64,000 nt of DNA from contig NZ_BCQS01000020.1 in the NCBI RefSeq assembly GCF_001552195.1, positions 1-64,000 on the forward strand. The letters are read 5' to 3'. The notes beneath the pieces are model-generated. The model had not been told where the DNA came from and ran no database searches. It was given only the letters and a program-made list of their open reading frames with translations. Numbering within the stretch: position 1 is the stretch's first letter; every line of letters starts with the position of its first letter. A program made the position numbers and the translations under genes. Below are positions 59,401 to 64,000 of the stretch, in pieces. The DNA is from Actinomadura latina NBRC 106108 (GTDB taxonomy: Bacteria > Actinomycetota > Actinomycetes > Streptosporangiales > Streptosporangiaceae).

Positions 59401-60405
59401 CTGGGCGGCGGTGGCCTGGTCGGTCGCCGCGAGCGCGGCGAGGCCCTGCGGGAGGGCGGCGCGGAGCGCGGCGGAGGCGGCGGGCCCCGACGTGGCCACG
59501 AGCACCCGGTGGCCGCGCGAGAGCAGCCCGGTGAGCAGGTCGGGGACGGTCTCCGGGGCACGCTCGGGTACGTGCAGGACCTGCGGTTTCCCGGCCACGA
59601 GCCGCGCCAGCCCGGCCGGCACGCCGCGCGGCAGCAGGCTCAGCAGCGTGGCGTGGTGGTCGGCGACGGCGGCGCGGCCCGGCGGCCGGACGACCAGGGC
59701 GGGCGCCAGCCGGATGCGCGGGGCGGGCGAGACGGTGTCGGTGTCGGGCGTCCAGTCCTCGCGGTAGTCGGCGGGGGTGGTCAGCGCCACCTGGCACCAT
59801 TTGCGGAGGACGTCCCCGACCGACGCGTTCAGCCCGAAACCCTGCCCGGTCTGGACGGCGTCCGCGATCCAGCCGGCGGGCCGGAAACCGGGGTGCCCGG
59901 ACAGCAGTTCCCTGTCGCGCAGGGTCGTGTGCCCGGCGAGGACGACGTCGATGCGTTCCGTCCGCTCGTCCACCACGATCCGGACCGGCGTGCAGAGCAG
60001 ATGGTCGTGGACGGCCGGGCGCCATGACAGCAGGCCCGTCGCCAGCACGACCTCCTCGTCGGCCAGCTCCCGCAGGAGCCGGTACCAGTTGCGGAGCCCG
60101 AGCCACCCGTCGAACTCGTCCAGCACGACGGGCGGCGTGAGCGGGATGACGGGGACGCTGAACAGGACGTCGCCGGGCCCGGCGTCCGCCTCCACGTAGA
60201 CGTCGCCGGGCAGGCCGGCCAGCCAGTGGACGTGGTCGTGGTCGGCGAGGTCGCGGGACGGGCGCCGCCGGGCCCGCGCCAGGTCGCGCAGGAACCCCAG
60301 CAGCCGCGCCGCGTACTCGGCCTCGCGCGCGGCGGCTCCGTCGCCGGCCGGGCCGGCCCGGCCGGGCCGGGCGCTGCGGCCGGGACCCGGGGCCTGCTCA
60401 GGCAC
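56422..60405 (-). CDS. Giant degenerate SF1-helicase-like protein with proline-rich tail
   Basis: A 1,327-residue protein. The first about 900 residues follow the plan of UPF1/DNA2-like SF1 helicases: HDHLLCTPVRIVVD, then GKPQVLHVPERAPETVPDLL where the Walker A loop should be, RGHRVLVATSGPAASAALRA, and FDVVIVDGEHEAGAEALYIL where DEAxQ should be. Both ATP-binding motifs are lost (no GxGKT; DGEH for DEAS/DEAQ), and helicase domain 2 is missing. Residues about 915-1260 are Pro/Arg/Gly-rich and disordered, with octad repeats. The last about 65 residues (AAYKRPELVEIVGRIAERE) form a conserved-looking helical domain. GTG 60405 follows AAGGAG. Function unknown; probably a scaffold. Confidence 0.7.
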   Translation of the reverse strand: MPEQAPGPGRSARPGRAGPAGDGAAAREAEYAARLLGFLRDLARARRRPSRDLADHDHVHWLAGLPGDVYVEADAGPGDVLFSVPVIPLTPPVVLDEFDGWLGLRNWYRLLRELADEEVVLATGLLSWRPAVHDHLLCTPVRIVVDERTERIDVVLAGHTTLRDRELLSGHPGFRPAGWIADAVQTGQGFGLNASVGDVLRKWCQVALTTPADYREDWTPDTDTVSPAPRIRLAPALVVRPPGRAAVADHHATLLSLLPRGVPAGLARLVAGKPQVLHVPERAPETVPDLLTGLLSRGHRVLVATSGPAASAALRAALPQGLAALAATDQATAAQVADAIRAAEPDLEAAAERERAADRRVTELTQRANDEADEPAQDRRDEEPELSWMPVRPDMPPTPPISRSEAAELVVLLAEESAARKARTAQRDVDPGALPSAAYVRTLIDAEVTAAERAERARTDLSQRLADSDVTLLARLDGDASVVTAALHELGLDGHPGGWNAADLAVRAFGDALAERRPLIWSRVSEMTSRAQWAERALAELGAHRVELPADADLRGLAAAAQDLRAHLAGGGTLKRGPLRSAAQRQAEPLLTTVTVDGAAPTTPELLDLVHTDLMVRITCRELQYVWEAAGISFPADLPPAERVTRFVRAHARLARIGEAMRAVDSTRRLLDRGGFGINLAHPVQWHTYASALRNALEGLGVNRAGADLDALRDSIGPAAADDPPELAAAVEAVDARDAGAYGRALGALAEARHERSLQIRCEELLARVRAVHPDLANLLIATDGDEAWTARTRRWEDAWTWARRATAAAPPAADRTRADLAAAREELHAARTALTAARAWASAVALADVPAWILPLWRIPDVLPPAHDSFDVVIVDGEHEAGAEALYILWLAPRAILVGPAGPDLPPPEGPLPATRLPSHLHEAITPTTSLFKALTEPAAPASPSPRDTVPDPGIKAPRPSAEPPPRPEAQERPQARPATPPPHAPAQGSAVRRPGERPAPPPPARRGDMPGHAPRATPQPRSGPPASEQRPGGPPRRLDAPAQDAMPTRPGTPAPGPGAPGEGAARRPRPPAAQAPQPGPDAPRVPADASREPDSPAATRRSPVVGPNAPQTRPGAPVSPDGGPPRERDSGPPRERDSGPPRERDGGPPGQRDGAVRGPRRAEPGVRPPERAPESANVPPRRLDAPRLEPREGRPGGRGAAGPPPRRLDAAGQDQRGSGAERRPPAAPSDIPAIWGRPGARTEPPVPPEETPAAPVQVRRGQSIAAYKRPELVEIVGRIAEREPDLSDDQIVELVARLLACPEDEALLVGARLRYAVQMYRQRPR
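56965..57036. repeat. 24-bp coding tandem repeat (three copies)
   Basis: Three near-identical 24-bp units start at 56965, 56989 and 57013 and encode the octad RERDSGPP in the disordered tail of the helicase-like protein. A homopolymeric run of seven G at about 56977-56983 makes the tract prone to slippage. Confidence 0.85.
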
Positions 60406-60554
60406 CGCGGCTCCTTCCCTTCCCACGGCGGGGCGGACACCTTCACGCCCGGCGGTCCCCGCGGCGGCGACCGGACGGCGGAAGAGGTCCGATGGTGGTG
60501 CCCCGATCTAACACCCAAGGGCGGGCCCGGTCGAGCGCTATCAATGATCTTGAG

Positions 60555-60758
60555 TTACCGGGTGGACGCCATGTGGCGGTCCTCGTTCGGCATCATCACC
60601 CACAGGACAAGGTAGACGACGAACTGCGGGCCCGGCAGCAGGCACGACAGCACGAAGAGGAGCCGGACGGTCCCGGGGCTCATGCCGAACCGGCGGCCGA
60701 GGCCGGCGCAGACACCCGCGATCATCCGGTCGTTGCGCGGACGGTAAAGGCCGTTCAT
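60555..60758 (-). CDS. PspC domain protein
   Basis: A 67-residue single-domain PspC protein: GLYRPRNDRMIAGVCAGLG (the family's N-terminal signature), RFGMSPGTVRLLFVLSCLLP and FVVYLVLWVMMPNE, giving one to two membrane helices. PspC proteins act in envelope stress signalling. ATG 60758 follows GGGGAGAAG. Its leader contains a perfect hairpin (60796-60814) and, further up, a 16-bp palindrome. Confidence 0.92.
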   Translation of the reverse strand: MNGLYRPRNDRMIAGVCAGLGRRFGMSPGTVRLLFVLSCLLPGPQFVVYLVLWVMMPNEDRHMASTR

Positions 60759-60795
60759 GGGTTCTTCTCTCCCCGTTTCGTCGAGTGGTGAACAC

Positions 60796-60814
60796 GGCCG
60801 CGGGTTTCGCGGCC
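60796..60814 (-). promoter_or_regulatory. Hairpin in the PspC leader
   Basis: Seven-base arms GGCCGCG and CGCGGCC with a 5-base loop, 38-56 bases upstream of the PspC start codon. It may be an mRNA hairpin or an operator. Confidence 0.4.
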
Positions 60815-60890
60815 ACATTCCCCACGCTACGAACCGGACGGCACGTCCCACATCCGCCATACGTCCCGTTCCCGAGCCATACTCCGGGAT

Positions 60891-60906
60891 TAGGGGACGT
60901 CCCCTA
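60891..60906. promoter_or_regulatory. 16-bp perfect palindrome between HAD and PspC genes
   Basis: TAGGGGACGTCCCCTA is a perfect, spacer-free palindrome just past the stop of the leftward HAD gene and about 135 bases upstream of the leftward PspC gene. It could be a regulator site for PspC or part of a terminator for the HAD/MBL operon. Confidence 0.45.
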
Positions 60907-60914
60907 GGGGCGCC

Positions 60915-61589
60915 CTACGGGGCGTTGTACTCGGCGAGGAGCTTCGGCAGGCCGACCAGGTCGTCCAGGACGAACAGGCACTCGCGCAGCGCGTCGTCGT
61001 CCTCCTGGATGTGCCCCCAGGGGCCGCGCCGCAGGAACGCCGCCCGCATCCCGAACTCCAGGGCGGGGCGGACGTCGTTGTCGATGCGGTCCCCCACGTA
61101 GAGGACGCGGTCGGGCAGCACGTCCGCGAGCTGGGCGCAGCGTTCGAAGAACTCGTGGGACGGCTTGCTGACGCCCCACACCCCCGAGATGCCGACGACC
61201 TCCGCGTCCAGGCCCAGCGCCGCCATCTGCGCCGCCGCCTCGACGGGCTGGTTGCCCGCGATCCCGACGTAGAGGCCCTGGTCGCGCAGCCCGGACAGGC
61301 ACGCCCGCGCGTCGGGGTACAGGTCGTCGGCCCCGAACCCGTTCGGGACGCCCGCCCCCGCCCGGCGCCGTTCCTCCTCGGCAAGATCGAACCCGGGCCG
61401 GAAGTACTCGAAGAGGTCCCGGTAGTCGCCGCCCAGCGCGAGCACCGCGCCCAGCTTGGTGAGGAACGTGTGCCTCGGCACGCCCAGCCAGTCGGCCCAG
61501 CGCCCATAGATCTCCCCCTCATTGATGAGGGTCTCGCCGATGTCGAAGAACACGGCCTGAACGGGCCGGGGTGTGGACACTCGGTTCAC
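60915..61589 (-). CDS. HAD-superfamily hydrolase
   Basis: A 224-residue haloacid dehalogenase-like hydrolase. Motif I is AVFFDIGETLINEG (DxG form), motif II IAGNQPVEAA, motif III GVSKPSHEFFERC and motif IV YVGDRIDNDVRPAL. It is probably a small phosphatase in the cytoplasm. GTG 61589 overlaps the stop of the MBL gene (GTGA), so the two are coupled; GTG 61580 is an alternative. Substrate unknown. Confidence 0.9.
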   Translation of the reverse strand: MNRVSTPRPVQAVFFDIGETLINEGEIYGRWADWLGVPRHTFLTKLGAVLALGGDYRDLFEYFRPGFDLAEEERRRAGAGVPNGFGADDLYPDARACLSGLRDQGLYVGIAGNQPVEAAAQMAALGLDAEVVGISGVWGVSKPSHEFFERCAQLADVLPDRVLYVGDRIDNDVRPALEFGMRAAFLRRGPWGHIQEDDDALRECLFVLDDLVGLPKLLAEYNAP

Positions 61590-62236
61590 TTGGCGGCCAG
61601 TTCCACGGAGGTGCCGGGGGACAGGCGGCGGAAGTCCTTGCCGAGTTCGTCGCCGGCCCTGGTGACGGCGGTCTGCATCACTGTGAGGCCGATGTCGTTC
61701 AGCAGGCCGTCGTGGATGACGAAGGCGCGCTCGGGGCCGACCTCGCGCGTGTAGGAGAACAGCTCCGTGATCTTCATCCAGGGCGCGTTGCCGGGCAGGC
61801 ACAAGGTCGGGACGGGCTCGGACGGGACGGTGAGCGCGTCGCCCGGGTGGAAGACCTCCCCGTCCACGAGGAAACCGACGTTCGGGATGGGCGGCACGTC
61901 CGGGTGGAGGAGCTCGTGGTCCTCGCCGTAGACGTGGACGTCGAACCCGGCGATGGTCACGGCGTCGCCGTGGCCGACCTGGTGCACGCGTCCGCCGAGG
62001 TCGGCGAGGTTCTCGGCGACGACCCGGGACGTCCAGACCTCCAGCTCCGGGCGCTCGGCCATCGCGGCGCGCAGAGCGTCGGCGTCGAAGTGGTCGAAGT
62101 GCTCGTGGGTGATCAGGACGGCGTCGGCGGCGGCCAGCGCGCCGGACGCCTCACTGAAGGAACCGGGGTCGATGACGATGGTGCGATCGTCCTCGGCGAT
62201 CTGGACGCAGGCGTGCCCGAGCTTCGTTAGACGCAT
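61586..62236 (-). CDS. MBL-fold metal-dependent hydrolase (UlaG-like)
   Basis: A 216-residue metallo-beta-lactamase-fold protein. It begins MRLTKLGHACVQI, has the metal site VLITHEHFDHFDAD (HxHxDH), later VFHPGDAL and ends near AFVIHDGLLNDIGL. This is the UlaG-like branch of the fold, with diverse hydrolase activities. ATG 62236. First gene of an MBL/HAD pair, divergent from the phosphotransferase operon across a KstR-type dyad, which could control both. Confidence 0.88.
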   Translation of the reverse strand: MRLTKLGHACVQIAEDDRTIVIDPGSFSEASGALAAADAVLITHEHFDHFDADALRAAMAERPELEVWTSRVVAENLADLGGRVHQVGHGDAVTIAGFDVHVYGEDHELLHPDVPPIPNVGFLVDGEVFHPGDALTVPSEPVPTLCLPGNAPWMKITELFSYTREVGPERAFVIHDGLLNDIGLTVMQTAVTRAGDELGKDFRRLSPGTSVELAAK

Positions 62237-62294
62237 CCGGCCATGGTCGCACGACGGGGAGGCCGGGCCCATTGACCGCCCCCCGGCTCCTTGA

Positions 62295-62308
62295 TAGAAC
62301 ACGTTCTA
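62295..62308. promoter_or_regulatory. KstR-type operator TAGAAC-AC-GTTCTA
   Basis: A perfect dyad with six-base arms and 2-base spacer. It matches the published KstR consensus TnnAACnnGTTnnA of mycobacteria and relatives at every specified base. It lies 27-40 bases before the phosphotransferase ATG and 59-72 bases before the divergent MBL gene, i.e. at the promoter. It implies control by a KstR-like TetR repressor of sterol/cholesterol degradation, encoded elsewhere. Confidence 0.75.
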
Positions 62309-62334
62309 CTTTGGTTCGGCGCAAGGAGGCGGCG

Positions 62335-63399
62335 ATGCCCGTTCCCGACCAACGCGATCCCGAGGTCACCAGAAGCGCGCTGGCCGACTGGCTCGCCGGG
62401 CACCTGCCCGGCGTCCGGATCCCTCATGTGGAGACCCCGCAGACCAGCGGATTCTCCAACGAGACACTCATCTTCGACGCCGAGTGGACGGACGGCGGCG
62501 AGACCAGGCGGGAGCCGTTCGTCGCACGGGTCGCCCCCACCAGGTACCAGGTCTTCCCCGAACCCCGATTCGAGAACGAGTACCGGCTCATGCGGATCCT
62601 GGACGAGCGCACGTCCATCCCGGTGCCGCCGATCCGCTGGTACGAGCCGTCGACGGACGTGCTGGGCGCCCCGTTCTTCGTGATGGGGCGCATCGATGGC
62701 CGCGTCCCGACCGACATGCCGCCGTACCACACCGGCGGCTGGGTGACCGAGGCCGAGCCGGACGAGCGGGCCGCGATGTGGTGGTCCACCCTGGGGATCC
62801 TCGCGGATCTGCACCGGCTGGACGTCGGGGAACTGGGACTCGGCTTCCTCGACCAGCCCAAGTGGGGGGCGCCCGGTCTCGACCAGCGGCTGAACTACTA
62901 CGAGCACTACCTGCACTGGGCCTACAAGGGCCCGCAGGAGACCGCGCTCAAGGCGCTCGCCTGGCTGAAGGCCAACCGTCCCGAGGAGCCGGACGCGCCC
63001 GTCGCGCTGTGGGGCGACTCCCGCATCGGCAACGTGATCTTCCAGGCCGGCGTGCCGAAGGCCGTCCTGGACTGGGAGACCGCGGCGCTCGGCGCGCCCG
63101 AGGAGGACCTGGCCTGGTTCATGTTCCTCGACCGGCACCACAGCGACGGGATGGCCGCGGAAAGGCTGGACGGCTTCCCGTCCTACGCCGACACCGTCGC
63201 CCGCTACGAGGAGCTGCTCGGACGCCCGATGCGGAACATGGCGTACTACGAGATCCTTTCCGGCTTCAAGTTCTCGGTGATCATGGCCCGGATCGGGCAG
63301 GCGATGATCGACTTCGGCTGGATCGACGAGACCTCCGACTTCCCCTACAACAACAACTGCACTCAGCTGCTCGCGCGCATCCTGGAGGCCGGCCGGTGA
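62335..63399 (+). CDS. APH-family phosphotransferase-like protein
   Basis: A 354-residue kinase-fold protein of the aminoglycoside phosphotransferase/ACAD10-like group. N-terminal lobe: QTSGFSNETLIFDAEW and VARVAPTRYQVF. The catalytic loop reads ALWGDSRIGNVIF: the Asp and Asn are kept, but the usual His is Trp. The metal-binding DWE is in AVLDWETAALG. Such proteins occur in lipid and sterol degradation gene sets and phosphorylate hydroxyacyl intermediates rather than antibiotics. ATG 62335 follows AAGGAGG. It sits behind a KstR-type operator and overlaps the next gene by 4 bases. Confidence 0.88.
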   Translation: MPVPDQRDPEVTRSALADWLAGHLPGVRIPHVETPQTSGFSNETLIFDAEWTDGGETRREPFVARVAPTRYQVFPEPRFENEYRLMRILDERTSIPVPPIRWYEPSTDVLGAPFFVMGRIDGRVPTDMPPYHTGGWVTEAEPDERAAMWWSTLGILADLHRLDVGELGLGFLDQPKWGAPGLDQRLNYYEHYLHWAYKGPQETALKALAWLKANRPEEPDAPVALWGDSRIGNVIFQAGVPKAVLDWETAALGAPEEDLAWFMFLDRHHSDGMAAERLDGFPSYADTVARYEELLGRPMRNMAYYEILSGFKFSVIMARIGQAMIDFGWIDETSDFPYNNNCTQLLARILEAGR

Positions 63400-64000
63400 C
63401 GCTCTCGCCGCTCGACGACTACCCGATCCACCAGGCGCCCGAGGTGATGCGCCACGTCACCACGTCCGACCGCAACTTCTACGACCGGTACTACTTCAAC
63501 GTCCACCCCTGCTCGGACGAGATGATGATGCTCATCGGCGTCGGGCAGTACCCGAACCTCGGGGTGATGGACGCGTTCGCGGTCGTGCGGCGCGGCCCGC
63601 TGCACAAGGTCGTCCGGGCGTCGCGCGAGCTGGGCGACGACCGCATGGACACCACGGTCGGCCCGTTCCGTGTGGAGGTCATCGAGGGCTTGAAGCGGCT
63701 CAGGGTCGTCCTGGACGAGAACGAGCACGGCCTCTCGTTCGACCTCACCTGGGAGGGGACGATCCCGGCGACGCTGGAGCCCCCGCATTACCTGCGCTGG
63801 CAGGAACGCGTCGTCTTCGACTCGCGGCGCCTCGCGCAGACCGGCCGCTGGACCGGCACCATCACGGTGGAGGGCGAGACCATCGAGGTCACGCCCGACC
63901 ACTGGTGGGGGTCCCGAGACCGCTCCTGGGGCATCCGCCCCGTGGGCGAGCCAGAGCCGCCGGGCATCCAGATCAAGAACGCGGGAACGTTCTACTGGCT
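63396..64000 (+). CDS. AttH/CrtC-like lipocalin-fold protein, 5' part
   Basis: The window ends inside this gene; 201 codons are visible from GTG 63396, which overlaps the previous stop (GTGA). The peptide shows RNFYDRYYFNVHP, LIGVGQYPNLGVMDAF, TWEGTIPATLEPPHYL and HWWGSRDRSWGIRP. The HWWG.RDRSWG block is typical of AttH / carotenoid 1,2-hydratase-like two-lipocalin proteins found in lipid and sterol catabolic regions of actinobacteria. It is the second gene of the KstR-box operon. The catalytic role is not established. Confidence 0.75.
   Translation, partial: MTLSPLDDYPIHQAPEVMRHVTTSDRNFYDRYYFNVHPCSDEMMMLIGVGQYPNLGVMDAFAVVRRGPLHKVVRASRELGDDRMDTTVGPFRVEVIEGLKRLRVVLDENEHGLSFDLTWEGTIPATLEPPHYLRWQERVVFDSRRLAQTGRWTGTITVEGETIEVTPDHWWGSRDRSWGIRPVGEPEPPGIQIKNAGTFYW

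Noticed and set aside
62335-63399. Aminoglycoside resistance kinase
   Set aside because: Belongs to the ACAD10-like branch; operator and neighbour point to lipid or sterol metabolism.

Overview
The window is chromosomal DNA from a high-GC actinomycete. GC is very high with G/C-ending codons throughout, GTG and TTG starts are common, and many neighbouring genes overlap by four bases (ATGA or GTGA). A DUF397 protein, the DUF6230/DUF6114 pair, a membrane-fused lysyl-tRNA synthetase (LysX), PknB-like kinases, a PucR regulator and a KstR-type operator together suggest a Streptosporangiales/Thermomonosporaceae-like organism such as Actinomadura. That placement is inference. I saw no tRNA, rRNA, CRISPR array, transposase or prophage.

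Layout. 1-9.5 kb: tail of a DUF397 gene, YciI protein, quinone oxidoreductase coupled to a P450 remnant, an ABC exporter behind a MerR/SoxR-type promoter, a class V aminotransferase, a CBS protein, an ECF sigma/LytR-CpsA-Psr operon, and a divergent D,D-carboxypeptidase. 9.5-25 kb: TetR/GPH symporter/S1P-lyase-like operon, PucR regulator, LysE exporter, TetR, two-component pair, MMPL transporter, AhpD-like protein and SDR, then a Baeyer-Villiger-type monooxygenase with a divergent TetR and paired operators, and a secreted repeat protein with a long leader. 25.7-37 kb: a Wzx/Wzy-type surface polysaccharide locus: galE, response regulator, Wzz-like protein with a degenerate kinase half, DegT aminotransferase, CapD-like dehydratase with an altered active site, one GT4, Wzy, Wzx, initiating sugar-phosphate transferase and a membrane-anchored glycosidase-like protein. 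Most of its genes overlap or abut and look like one operon.

37-46.5 kb: an MBL-fold/Rieske fusion, two histidine kinase/response regulator pairs, an internally deleted P450, a stand-alone receiver, and the DUF6230/DUF6114 pair behind nested inverted repeats. 46.4-51.4 kb: three tandem Ser/Thr kinases. Two carry related extracellular sensors; the third has lost its sensor and runs antisense into DUF6114. 51.5-64 kb: LysX, a UPF0158-like protein, GNAT, a 1,327-residue protein resembling a disarmed SF1 helicase with a long proline-rich tail, PspC, MBL and HAD hydrolases, and an APH-like kinase operon behind a perfect match to the KstR operator.

Themes are cell-envelope construction and sensing (LCP ligase, carboxypeptidase, polysaccharide locus, Ser/Thr kinases, LysX, PspC) and small-molecule or lipid metabolism under local TetR/MerR-type control. 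The most unusual items are the decayed or repurposed enzymes: the pseudo-helicase, the Wzz pseudokinase, the CapD-like protein without its usual Lys, and the shortened P450.
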